A stretch of DNA of 64,000 nucleotides from the NCBI GenBank assembly GCA_021797775.1, contig JAJZZC010000001.1, positions 1-64,000 of the forward strand. The letters run 5' to 3'. A program made the translations under genes and the position numbers. The stretch is from Bacillota bacterium (GTDB lineage: Bacteria > Bacillota > Sulfobacillia > RBS10-35 > JAJYVN01). Below are positions 10,062 through 20,141 of the stretch, piece after piece. The notes below the pieces were generated by a model that worked only from the letters and a program-made list of their open reading frames with translations, ran no database searches and was not told the origin of the DNA. Position 1 is the stretch's first letter; every line of letters begins with the position of its first letter.

Positions 10062-10908
10062 CGCGCCGATCGGTACGGCAGCGGCCAGGGGGGAATCCCA
10101 GAGTGGCGAATGAAGAGCACCTGTTGGCTGGTGTGGCTGTCGCGCAACGCGGCGTATCCGCCGGGGTCCCGCCCCGGGTCGCGGGTCCGCCGCCCGCGGC
10201 GGATCGGGAGCGTGACGCAGCCGTAGTCCTGACCGTGCTCGAGCCCGACCAGCTCGTGGCCGCCAAGCGGTCGCGCTTCTGCCTGTGCCGCGTGTCGCCT
10301 GGGCTGGGGGGGGTCCTGTGGGGGCTCCGCTCATACGTGGTCTTCATGCTGGCGGTCGTGACGATTGAGGTGGTGAAGGGGCTCACCGGCCACGGATGAG
10401 CCCTCCGTACGGCGGGCGGCAGCACTGTCGGCCCGGCGTCATGCTTCGGCGCCACGGCTGGGACCGCGGGCGTTGGACGCGGGATTTCCGGCGTCGCGCC
10501 CGCACGCCGTTGGCCCCGCACTTGGCGCCGTGGAACCACGAGGAGTTGCGCCGCTGGCGGCCGAACCGCACCCCTGCGCCCGCCGCACGGGGAAGGACCG
10601 CCTTGGACCCCAACTGCGCGCGGACCTGGACGCCCTGCGCGCCGAAGCCGAGAGCCGCCGGCAGATGGTGGTCATGCTGGGCGCCCTGACCACCGGCCCA
10701 CGGACCGAGATCGCCCTCACCGGCGCCGTGGCCGCGCTCCAGGTGGTGACCGTCGCCCGCAAGGAAGCCCGCGTCCGGCACGAGGAGACATGGCAGAAGA
10801 ACGACGCCCTGGGCGAAGGCTCTCCACCCACCAGCGCGAGGAGGCCGACCGCGAGGAAGCCCTCCTCAACGCCCACATCGCGCCCCTAGAGGTCAGCGCC
10901 GCCAACCT

Positions 10909-11177
10909 CCATAAGCCCCCCATGCCGGCGGGGCCGGCGCCACGCGGCATGAACCTGACTTTCGCAAAGGGGCGGCCGGTCGCCTTGGTGCCCAGGGGCC
11001 GGCCCCTCGCCACGAACTCACCCGCTGCCGTCGCGGGGTCCTTCTGCGCCAGCGGCGTCCGCCTGACACTGCGAGATTCAGGATGAAAACGCGGGCGGGT
11101 GTCGGCGACGGCGCCTAGTAGTCCTTGGCGCACATGACCACTACTGGTAGTGGCACCCGCGGCCTTTTTCGCAGGAG
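10909..11177 (-). repeat. Copy A of the 269-bp composite repeat (inverted relative to 46294-46562); contains a nested 129-bp MITE-like element
   Basis: Near-identical along its full length to 46294-46562 (handful of differences); similarity ends abruptly on both sides. Confidence 0.9.
10954..11082 (-). mobile_element. MITE-like element copy A (129 bp)
   Basis: CCTGAATCTCGC...GCGAAAGTCAGG on the minus strand, flanked by TTCAT on both sides. Confidence 0.85.
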
Positions 11178-11620
11178 GAGCGCATCACGGCCCTCCAGGG
11201 CAGGGAGCAACAGGACGACGGCGCCCCGCCGCGGGCGCTCCCCTCACCGCCCCCCGTCCCCGTCGGCGGGCCGCCATGGCATCGCCACCCACCAGCGTGC
11301 CCCCGGCAACCCCAGGGCACGAACCCCTTCCGCCGATTCTCGCACGACCGGGGGTACGCCCGACGCCCGCGTCTTGCGCCACCGCCCCCAGGGCGTCCGC
11401 GACCGCCGCCAGTAACACGTCTCCCGCGGTGTTCCACCGGCTGGCGGCCAGCCCCGCGCAGGGCCGTCGTGACCGCCGCCACCTCGCCGAGGCTCCAGGT
11501 GGCGATGGCCGTCCCTCGACAGCATACCGCCGGATACGACGGCGCCGGCGCGGACAAGTCGCCGAGATGTGTGCATAATCAGCCGGGGGATGATCGCGCC
11601 GCGACGGGACGGGCAACGGC

Positions 11621-11701
11621 ACATCCGCCTGTCGGCTGACGAACTCCCGCCCTGGAGGCCCTGCGGGGAGCCGTCGCGGCGCCCCGCTCACAGGCGGATG
11701 T
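11621..11701. repeat. Perfect 12-bp inverted repeat ACATCCGCCTGT / ACAGGCGGATGT with 57-bp spacer
   Basis: Arms 11621-11632 and 11690-11701. Confidence 0.55.
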
Positions 11702-11702
11702 C

Positions 11703-12092
11703 GTGGCGGCGTGCCTGCGGCGCGAACTCGCCACGCATCCGCGCGACGCCGCGAGCCAGGAGGCATGGAGCATGTTGCAAGAAGAGGACGCTGAGCCCCG
11801 CGCTCGCTCGAGTCGGCCGGCGACCGCGCCGAAGCCCGTGGCGCGGCCAGCGCCGTCCCCGCAGCCTCCGGACCCCGTGCGAGTCGGCGCGCGGTTCGCT
11901 CATCGGACCTGGCGCGGCACACAGGGTGACGGGCCGCCCACGGTCTGCGTCGTGACCTCGGCCACGCCCAGAGAGGTCCGGTTCCACAAGGTCGGCCGCG
12001 GGGGCGGACAGGTCGGCCGGGAGTACCGCTGCCAGCGGGAGGAGTTTGGGTACGTTCACCTGGGCGCATGGCGTGGGAGCGCCGGCCAGTAG
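11703..12092 (+). CDS. Hypothetical protein
   Basis: 129 aa; coherent C-terminus (HRTWRGTQGDGPPTVCVVTSATPREVRFHKVGRGGGQVGREYRCQREEFGYVHLG). Confidence 0.35.
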   Translation: MAACLRRELATHPRDAASQEAWSMLQEEDAEPRARSSRPATAPKPVARPAPSPQPPDPVRVGARFAHRTWRGTQGDGPPTVCVVTSATPREVRFHKVGRGGGQVGREYRCQREEFGYVHLGAWRGSAGQ

Positions 12093-12249
12093 TCGCCTGG
12101 AGCTCGTGAGTATATCCACGCTGATCGGCGGGCGGGGCCCGGCTTGGCGCCGCTACCTGGCGTCTCTGGAACCCAAGTCGGCACAGCGGGATACGCCGGT
12201 AGTGACCGTCAGCACTCCACAACGGAGCCGGGAGGGCACCCACGTATCG

Positions 12250-12295
12250 GAAGCCTACCCGGCGCCCGTCCGGTACGTGGCGCCAGGTAGGCTTC
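12250..12295. repeat. Long hairpin: 16-bp stem (one mismatch), 12-nt loop
   Basis: GAAGCCTACCcGGCGCC ... GGCGCCaGGTAGGCTTC; the 3' arm segment CGCCAGGTAG is also complementary to CTACCTGGCG at 12153-12162. Confidence 0.7.
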
Positions 12296-12678
12296 GGCCG
12301 CTTGGCGAGTGAAGCCCGGGTCCTACGGAACGGTGCCGGAGTGGCCCATTGGAGGCGCGCTTCGACTGGGACGGCGCCGATGTGGTGATCGCCCGGCCCG
12401 GGATCCCTCGAAATGGTGCGCCGTGACTTCGACCGCCAGAAACTCCAGATCGTGGGCCTGCGGTCCGACGGACTCGACGCCCGGGCCGCGCCCGCCGCCA
12501 GGGCACGTCCGGCCCATGGCCCCACCACTCACTTCGCGACCCGCCCCCTACCCCCGGTGCGCCGCGAACAGGAGGTGGGCGCCGGTCTCCGGTGCACGCC
12601 GGCAGGCGTCCACCTCGGCCTCCTCCCCCGGCTTTAGCTATGGGGAGGTTCAGATCCCGGCTATCAGGCGCGCCAGCT

Positions 12679-12906
12679 TCAGCTGCGCACGCCCCGCTGG
12701 CGCTGGCGCCAGCGCCGCCAAGCCACGACCGCCCACACCGCTTCGACGACGCCGAAGGGCCATGTCCTCGCCATCCACCCGTACGCGGAGGATGCCAGGC
12801 ACGCAAAAGCGAAGGCCAGAGTAAAAGCGGGGGCCCGTTCTTCCAGAGCGTAAAAGACGAGCATGAGCAGCACGGCGCCGGCCCCGAAGAGGGTCAGTGG
12901 AGACAC
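12679..12906 (-). CDS. Small integral membrane protein (75 aa)
   Basis: MSPLTLFGAGAVLLMLVFYALEERAPAFTLAFAFACLASSAYGWMARTWPFGVVEAVWAVVAWRRWRQRQR: three hydrophobic segments. Confidence 0.6.
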   Translation of the reverse strand: MSPLTLFGAGAVLLMLVFYALEERAPAFTLAFAFACLASSAYGWMARTWPFGVVEAVWAVVAWRRWRQRQRGVRS

Positions 12907-13359
12907 GTGGCCGCCATCCCTTCCGGCGGCGTCCCCGTTTCACACGTGGCGCGGGAATGGGCGATGGGCATTCGCCCGGGGGGGCGCCGCTCGTATGTCA
13001 GTCGATCCCACCGCGCGCGTCCGATCCCATTCGCCGCGGAACCGGCCCATGTTCGCATCGGGGCGCTGCGCCACGCAATCCCTTGTGGGTGTTTCTGACA
13101 CCGCCGGTCAGCACGCGGCGCGATAGGGCGCGACACCAGGGCGCAAGGCCGGGGAACGGGCCGCACCACCCTCCGCTCCCCCCGCCGGCCGCTCCTTCAT
13201 CGCCTCGGCGGCAGCGGCGGCCCCCCCACGCTGCGTGCCATGATCGGGGGTTGGTGGCGCGGTGCCCGCCGCCGGTTGCCGAGCCGTCCTAACGGCCTGG
13301 GCGCCTGCCCCGGAGCGCCGCGCCCGGCGCCTCCGGGGCAGGCGGCGAGCCGCCCGCCT

Positions 13360-14640
13360 TCAGCCCGCGCGGGAAGGGGCCGGGTCCACCGTCCAAATCG
13401 GCGTGTCTAGCGCCACCCGCCCCCCGTGCCCCTGCGCCTCGACCTCCAGGAAGGCGGCGCGGTAGACACCCGGCTGGGCCTCCCACTCCACGGTCCACGG
13501 GGGCCCGCCGGCCAGCGCCGGCCCGGGACTCCAGCGCGCCTCCCGGAAGTCCATGGTCGGCTGCGAGCTCGCCCACAGCCGCGGGGGCGACGCGCTGGCC
13601 GGTCCATCGACGCGCACGCGCACCCGATCCGCCTCTCGGCGCAACTCCCAGCGCAGCGGGGCCAGCCCGCCTGCCCCCTCGTCCCCGCCGAGCGACAGAT
13701 CCCAGAGCGCGGAGAGGGCCCCGGCCATGCGCTCGGGTTGGCCGAGCCCGTGCCCCGCGTTGGGGATGTATGTGACGTAGGTGGGGGCCGGCAGCGCGTC
13801 ATGGTAGAGCCCCAGCGCATCCACCGGCCAGTACGGGTCGTTCGTGCCGAGGATCAGCCACTTGGGCATCGTCAAGCGCGCGCGGTGGGCGAAGGGATCG
13901 ACCATCGCCAGCAGGTGATCGCCCCCCGGCGCCTCTATGCGCTCCAGGAGGCCGCGATCGGTGTAATCCGCGATCTCCGGGCTGTAGCCCCCGTCGAACA
14001 CGTCCCGCTGCCGCCGCAGTTGGGCCCGCATGTCCAGGTTGTCGTAGACCATGGGCGCGATAGCGCGCACGCGGGGATCCGCCGCGCCCGCCAGGTAGGT
14101 GGTCCAGCCGCGCTTGGAGGCCCCCGCCACGACGAAGCCATCAACGCGCACGCGCGCCGCCAGAAAGGTCTGCAGCGCGTCCATGGCGCGGACCGCGGCG
14201 CGCGTCATCGGCAGCAGCAGCGGCCAGGAGGGATCGCCATCCTCCAGGAAGCGATCGAAGGTGTGGGCGATGAGCGCGTCCTCGCGGAGATCGCCGAAGA
14301 GCGGCTGGTTGGGCACGTCGGCAAGCACGGCCACAGGGGCGGCGATGCGTAAGGCCAGCGCCTCCAGCAACGCCAGCTCGCCAGCGTGGTCGCCGCTGCC
14401 GGTGACATAGAGGAAGCAGCGGCTGGAGGCACCGGCGCCCTCCGGCAGGATGCAATACAGGCGGTGGGTCCAGGGCAGCCCGCGCCACCGCTGGGATGTG
14501 AGGCGCAGCGTGTGGAGCACTGCGGACGACGCGCGCGCAGCGGGCAGTTCCTCCTCCCAACTCCAGTCGCCTCCGCCGTCGCGCACCAACGCGTCGAGAT
14601 CGGCCGATCCCCTGTTCACGGCGCCGTCGGCACTGCTCAT
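13360..14640 (-). CDS. PhoPQ-activated pathogenicity-related family protein (PqaA-like alpha/beta hydrolase)
   Basis: VDGFVVAGASKRGWTTYLAGAADPRVRAIAPMVYDNLDM...LTMPKWLILGTNDPYWPVDALGLYHDAL is typical of the PhoPQ_related family. Confidence 0.85.
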   Translation of the reverse strand: MSSADGAVNRGSADLDALVRDGGGDWSWEEELPAARASSAVLHTLRLTSQRWRGLPWTHRLYCILPEGAGASSRCFLYVTGSGDHAGELALLEALALRIAAPVAVLADVPNQPLFGDLREDALIAHTFDRFLEDGDPSWPLLLPMTRAAVRAMDALQTFLAARVRVDGFVVAGASKRGWTTYLAGAADPRVRAIAPMVYDNLDMRAQLRRQRDVFDGGYSPEIADYTDRGLLERIEAPGGDHLLAMVDPFAHRARLTMPKWLILGTNDPYWPVDALGLYHDALPAPTYVTYIPNAGHGLGQPERMAGALSALWDLSLGGDEGAGGLAPLRWELRREADRVRVRVDGPASASPPRLWASSQPTMDFREARWSPGPALAGGPPWTVEWEAQPGVYRAAFLEVEAQGHGGRVALDTPIWTVDPAPSRAG

Positions 14641-15076
14641 GCTGCTCCCCCGCTGGCGTTGTCGTGCGGTCCCGCGCACGGGACAGCGGTGGCGCGTGCG
14701 ACGCACCTGGAGCCCCGCGTCGGCGCCCCGGCCCTGGCGCCGACGCGCCCCCTGACACCCGCGCCCCGGCCGACCCCGTCCGGGGCGGCGGCGGTAGGCG
14801 CGGGCAGTCTCCGATGTTCGGCAGCGCTCTGGCCGGCGTGGCACCCGCCCCCAGCCACCCGCCTTCGTAGCGTTCGCACAGGGTGCGGCGGCCCCCTGCC
14901 CCGGCGGCCCGCATGATGGTGTCGTGCAGGGGGCCCTCCCCCGCGGACCGCCGGGCGAGCAGCCCACTTGAAGGGACTCGAAGAGGGTGTCGATCCCCTC
15001 CTCCGCTTCGCCACCGTGCGCCCCCTCATGCCCCCCACCGCGCCCCGGCGGCGTGGGCGCGGCGCACACGCCGTGC

Positions 15077-17254
15077 TCACGCCGCTGCCCGTTCCCCCTC
15101 CCCTTCCCCGCGCCGGCGCCCGGCGGCCAGCCCGAAGGGCCACCAGGTCGAGCGGCCCAACAGCGCGACGGAGGTGGGAACGAGGCATGTGCGCACGATC
15201 CAGGTGTCGAGCAGGATGGCGACGGTCATGCCCAGGGCCATCGTGCGCATGAGCTGCAGGGGCGAGAGCAGCATGGCGGCGAAGGCCACCACCATCAGGA
15301 GACCCGCCCCGGTGATCATCCCCCCGGTCTCCCCGAGGCCGCGCCGCGCCGCCTCACGGGCGCCCGCGCCCGCCGCGGCATGCTCACGGATGCGGTGGAT
15401 CAGGATGACCTCATAGTCCATGGACAACCCGAACAGGATGACGAAGATGAGCGGCGTGATGCTGGCGTCCAGCGGCAGCGCCTCAAACCCCAGACGGCCG
15501 TGCTGCACGAAGAAGACCAGCAGCCCCGCCGTGGAGAGGGCCACCAGCCCGTCGAAGACAACCGCCAACAGGGCCACCCAGAGCGAACCGCTTGCCGCGA
15601 ACAGCACCACCAGGGCCACGGCGGCTACGGCCAGTACCATAGCCGGCAGCGTGCGCGCCACCAAGCGGTTGAATCCAGCTAAGAGCGCGATCGGCCCGCC
15701 CACGCCAGCCCGCCAGCCGGAGGGCAACGTCCGGATGATGGCCTGCACCTGATGCAGCAGGGCGAGCGTCCGCGAGCTGTCGGGCGCATAGCGCGAGGTC
15801 ACCGAGAGGACCACCAGGTTGGGAGCCGCCGTCGCCGCGGCCAGGGCGGCGGGCGGCCCGCCCGGCGCAGCGAAGGCCTGGGCCAGCGCCGCCGCGGGGA
15901 GGCCGGACCCGGCGGGCGAGGCCACGGCGGCGGCGGCGGGCAGCGCCTCGATGCGGTGCGTCACTGCGGCCGCCCCGCGCCACGTGGCCGGGTCGGTCAG
16001 CGGCGCCGGCGCTCGCAGCACTACCGGAAGAGGCGCGATCGAGTCGGGGCCGTAGTCCTTCTGCTGCTGTTCCACCGCGAGCCGGAGCACGTCGTGCGGC
16101 GCGAGCATGGTCGCTACATTCGCCGGGGTGCTGACGGAGATGCCGGGCGCCTCCAAGGCAGGGATGGCCAGGAGCGTCGCGCCCACAACCAGCACCGCCA
16201 CGGGCCGGCGCGTCACAAAGGCGGACAGGGCCGGCCAAAAGCGGGCGGCCGCCCGCGGCCGCGGCAGCCTGCCGCGTTCGCTCTGCGTGCCCAGCATGGC
16301 AAGCAGTGCTGGCAGCAGCGTGAGCGTGGCGAGGAGCACGGCGAGCACGGCGACGCAGCCGCCCAGCGCCAGCCCGCTCCAGTACGCGGTGCGCGGCAGG
16401 AGCAGCGCGAGCATGGAGGCGCCCACCGCGAGCGCCGAGAAGAACACGGACCGCCCGGCCGTGCGCATGGCCTCGGACAGCGCCGCGACCACGGCATCCC
16501 GACCGCCGCGCGCCGGCCCGGCGCCATCCCCCGCGGCCTGCCGGCGCAGCGCACCGCGGAAGCGCGCACTGAGGAAGAGCGAGTAGTCGATCCCCACGCC
16601 CAGGGCCAGGAAGCTGACGATATTGGTCAGGTACACCGAGAGCCGCATATACGGCTCCAGCAGGTCGATCGCGGCCAGCGCCACCGCCGCGCCAACCAGC
16701 GCCACGAGGAGCGGGAGGACCGCGGCGACCGCCGAGTCGTAGACGAACAGGAGCAGCACGGCGAGGACCGGCACGGCCACGAGCCCGGCCACCCGCAGGG
16801 TCGCCGTCGCCGCCTGGAGCACGCCGTTGCCCGCCGTGCCGAGGTTAACGCCCTGGGCGCGCACCCCGCGCAGGCCGGCCAAGCGCGCGCGCAACGCCAT
16901 CACGGCCGCCGTCGCGCGCGGACCCGGCAGGGCGTCCACCACCACCGCGTCGGCATGGCCCGGCAGCGCGGACAGGTGCGCCGTCGCCAGGGGAGTCCCC
17001 GCCGTCGCGGCGGCCGCCGCCCAGATCGGCCGCACACCGCTCACCGACAACCCCTGCACCAGGGTGCTCAGGCCCGGTTCCCCGCTGGACGGCAGGCGCC
17101 GCAACTGCGTGTCCGCCCACGCCGCGGCGCTGCGCGGATCCTCGAAACCGGACCCCACCAAACCGTGGGTCACGTGCAAGGCCCGCGGCAACGCCAGGGC
17201 CAGCACCGCCAGCCACAGCGCGAGGACCAGGAAACGGTAGCGGTACCAGCCCAT
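15077..17254 (-). CDS. MMPL-family RND transporter
   Basis: RBS ggagg before ATG 17254; two TM-rich domains; LALGVGIDYSLFLSARFR and LFGLSMDYEVILIHRIREH are canonical MMPL motifs. Confidence 0.9.
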   Translation of the reverse strand: MGWYRYRFLVLALWLAVLALALPRALHVTHGLVGSGFEDPRSAAAWADTQLRRLPSSGEPGLSTLVQGLSVSGVRPIWAAAAATAGTPLATAHLSALPGHADAVVVDALPGPRATAAVMALRARLAGLRGVRAQGVNLGTAGNGVLQAATATLRVAGLVAVPVLAVLLLFVYDSAVAAVLPLLVALVGAAVALAAIDLLEPYMRLSVYLTNIVSFLALGVGIDYSLFLSARFRGALRRQAAGDGAGPARGGRDAVVAALSEAMRTAGRSVFFSALAVGASMLALLLPRTAYWSGLALGGCVAVLAVLLATLTLLPALLAMLGTQSERGRLPRPRAAARFWPALSAFVTRRPVAVLVVGATLLAIPALEAPGISVSTPANVATMLAPHDVLRLAVEQQQKDYGPDSIAPLPVVLRAPAPLTDPATWRGAAAVTHRIEALPAAAAVASPAGSGLPAAALAQAFAAPGGPPAALAAATAAPNLVVLSVTSRYAPDSSRTLALLHQVQAIIRTLPSGWRAGVGGPIALLAGFNRLVARTLPAMVLAVAAVALVVLFAASGSLWVALLAVVFDGLVALSTAGLLVFFVQHGRLGFEALPLDASITPLIFVILFGLSMDYEVILIHRIREHAAAGAGAREAARRGLGETGGMITGAGLLMVVAFAAMLLSPLQLMRTMALGMTVAILLDTWIVRTCLVPTSVALLGRSTWWPFGLAAGRRRGEGEGERAAA

Positions 17255-17770
17255 CGCCGCCTCCCCACGAGTCACACACCCACGGATCATAGCCGAGCCA
17301 CGGGGAAGCCACCACGCCTCGTATGCGCGGGCAGCACACCAGCGGCAGCCGGCGGACCGGGGCGAGACGCGGGCCGACGGCCCAGTGGCCGGGCCATGTA
17401 CCCGCGCGACGCGGGGAAGGCGACGGGACGCGGGGCGACGACGATGCGCCCTGACCGCCTGGGAAACGGGGCGGTGGGCCCGCCTGTGGTCGCTTGGCGC
17501 CACCCCGCGCGCGGACGGCAACCCGTTTGTGTCCGGCCCCACGGCAGAGGCAGGTTCATCCGTGCGGCGCGTGCGAACCGGCCAGGGGGGACCTGGGCCC
17601 AGGCCGTGCCTAGATGGACCCAGCGGCGAACGTGGCGCGCCCTAGCTGGAGCGGGCCGAGCGCGCCGCGGCGAACCAGACGGGAGGGCCCGGAGCGACCG
17701 GGCCCCCAGCCCACCGGCGGGCTTGCCGTTACCCACAAGCCCTGGGTCCACTACCCCTGCTGTCTATAAT

Positions 17771-17899
17771 CCTGAATCTCGCAGTGTCAGGCGGACGCCG
17801 CTAGCGCAGAAGGATCCCGCGACGGCAGCGGGTGAGGTCGTGGCGAGGGGCCGGCCCCTGGACACCAAGGCGACCGGCCGCCCCTTTGCGAAAGTCAGG
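17771..17899 (+). mobile_element. MITE-like element copy B (129 bp)
   Basis: Flanked by ATAAT on both sides; ~97% identical to copy A. Confidence 0.85.
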
Positions 17900-18568
17900 A
17901 TAATGGCTGCGGAGCGCAACATCTAGGGGCTTGACGCCACCATAGCACTCGCGGGTCGAGGTGTGGGTAACGATGAGACCGGCGGGGCAAGCGGCGGGCC
18001 GCCATGGCCGCACCCCCATGGCCGAAGCGCCGGAGCGCGGGCAGAGGGCGAACCGGCGGCCAGCGTGTGCCGGTCGGCAGGGATTCGCATCCCCGGGTAG
18101 CTGCCACCAGCCAGCGGCGGCGCGCGCGGCCCTGCCAGGGTCAGGGCTCTGGGAGAAGGGTCGGAAAGCCGGCGGACGGCACGGGTTGCCGCGAGGGGTG
18201 GTAGGTCCTCGTCCCGGATGCCCCGGCGGGGGGAGGACGGGGAGGGATCGGGTCCGGCATGTTCGACCACTCTCTTTGGAACGACGCCACCTCGCGGCAC
18301 GGCGCAGGCAACCGGATGGCGGAAGCCGAACCCCCGACAGGCCGCGGATGACTCCAGCGGCGGGGGCACGGCCAAGGCAACGGCAGCTGGCCTTGCCAAG
18401 GTCTTCTGTCCGGGTGGCAGCGTCGGCGACCGCCCTGGTCACTCACCGCGGACACGGCAGTCGCCACCCGCCGCGCCGGGGGCCAATCGCAGGCGGAAAG
18501 GGGCGAAAGCCTGGCCGGGCAGGGTGCACCGCCGCACGGGTGGTTGGTGCCGGTTGCTCCCACCAGGC

Positions 18569-19405
18569 ATGCGCATGGACGCCGCCGACACGCGCGCCGT
18601 CCCGCTCTGGCCCGACGGCGCCGTCCCGCTCGGGGCAGGCTCGGGTCCGGCCGACCGCCCCTCCGTCACGCCATACCTCGTCCGCGAGGGGGACGTGCGC
18701 TCCGCGGTGGTCGTCTGCCCAGGCGGTGGCTACGCCGGGCTGGCGGACCACGAGGGGGAGCCGGTGGCGCGTTGGCTGAACGCGCGCGGCCTGCACGCCT
18801 TCGTGCTGCGCTACCGCGTCGCCCCCTACCGGCACCCGGCCCCGCTCTGGGATGCCCAGCGGGCGATCCGCACGGTCCGCCACCACTGCGGCCCATGGCG
18901 GGTCGACCCAGGCCGCGTGGGCATCCTCGGCTTTTCGGCGGGTGGCCACCTCAGCGCGACCGCCGGGACCCACTTCGACCACGGTGATCCCGCGGCGGCC
19001 GACCCGGTGGACCGCCAGGGGTGCCGCCCGGACTTCCTGATCCTCTGCTACGCCGTGATCAGCTTTGTCGCACACACGCACCAGGGCTCCATGACGAACC
19101 TGCTGGGGGCAGAGCCGCCCGAGGACCTGCGGCGGGCCTTGTCCAATGAAGAGCAGGTGACGGCAGCCACGCCGCGCACCTTCCTCTGGCACACCGCGGA
19201 CGACGCTGGGGTCCCTGTCGAGAATAGCCTGGGCTTCGCGGCGGCCCTGTCCCGCCACCGCGTTCCCTTCGACCTGCATGTGTATGCCCACGGCGCGCAC
19301 GGCCTGGGGCTGGCCGCCAACGATCCCCACGTCGGCAACTGGACGGCGGTCTGCGCGGCGTGGTTGACGGCGCAGGGACTCGACGGGGCGCGAACCGGCC
19401 GCTGA
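18569..19405 (+). CDS. Alpha/beta hydrolase (esterase/acetyl-esterase family)
   Basis: CPGGGYAGLADHEGEPVARWL oxyanion motif; GFSAGGHLSA nucleophile elbow; HTADDAGVPVENSLGFAAAL and YAHGAHGLGL. Confidence 0.85.
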   Translation: MRMDAADTRAVPLWPDGAVPLGAGSGPADRPSVTPYLVREGDVRSAVVVCPGGGYAGLADHEGEPVARWLNARGLHAFVLRYRVAPYRHPAPLWDAQRAIRTVRHHCGPWRVDPGRVGILGFSAGGHLSATAGTHFDHGDPAAADPVDRQGCRPDFLILCYAVISFVAHTHQGSMTNLLGAEPPEDLRRALSNEEQVTAATPRTFLWHTADDAGVPVENSLGFAAALSRHRVPFDLHVYAHGAHGLGLAANDPHVGNWTAVCAAWLTAQGLDGARTGR

Positions 19406-19540
19406 CCCGCCCGGCCCCGGCGAAGCGCACGCGCGTGGCCGCCCGCGCCGTCCTCCCCTGTCGAGCAGGGACGGACCCGTGGCGGAGCCGGGTGGCAGGC
19501 ATGGGGATGCGCCCGGGCGGTCGAGCGGCGCAGGGGGGGC

Positions 19541-19690
19541 CATGGCCATACGGAAGAGGTATTGGAGCAGCGGTATCGGGTGATGCTCCAAGCATACAAC
19601 GCGCATCCCGAACGCTTTAGCAAGCAACCCGAGCGCCAGCGCCTTCCCGAGTGCGTCTGGATCAACAGGCCCACAAGTGCCTCGTCCTGA
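19541..19690 (+). pseudogene. IS3-family transposase C-terminal remnant
   Basis: In-frame GHTEEVLEQRYRVMLQAYNAHPERFSKQPERQRLPECVWINRPTSASS*; the AHPERF...LP..VWINRP pattern is typical of IS3 OrfB C-termini; too short for the supplied ORF track. Confidence 0.7.
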
Positions 19691-20141
19691 CCCAACCACC
19701 CGGGCACGGGCCCCGTCCGCAGGGGGCTACGGTCTGGTGTCGCAGGAATCCTGTCGGCAAGCACCCGCGCTGCCCCCGCGGCATCCCGGGACCTGGAGAG
19801 GATAATGCCCAGTACCTGGTAGACCGACCGGCGGGCAAGAGCGAGCGAATAGTGTCGAAGGTGTCTCACGGCGCTTGACAGGTTCCGCCACGGGCGCCGG
19901 GGCCGCATCGTGGGCCGAACCTGTGCGCGGCAAGTGGTGGCAGGCGCGAGCGGACCGGCGTACCGCTCCGAAGTCACCCCCGCTCGTGGCATCGTCTGGG
20001 TGAAGGCCCCCCGCCCGAATGACGCGACCCTGCCGCGCGGGCACCTCTTGAAGGAACCTGCCCTGGGCCGTCGAAACACCTTGCTCGGTTATCGCGCCCA
20101 CCCGGGCCGTAACCGATAAGAAGGAGGCAGGCGGAGAAGCG

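Noticed and set aside
10717-11133. Conserved reading frame across repeat copies (NPESRSVRRTPLAQKDPATAAGEVVARGRPLGTKATGRPFAKVRF...)
   Set aside because: The frame is not preserved in copies C and E (1-nt indels), has no own start or RBS, and the DNA has inverted-repeat ends with target duplications; treated as non-coding mobile DNA.
15752-17926. 724-aa + strand ORF
   Set aside because: Antisense to the MMPL gene; composition (R/H/G/Q-rich) typical of GC-rich antisense frames.
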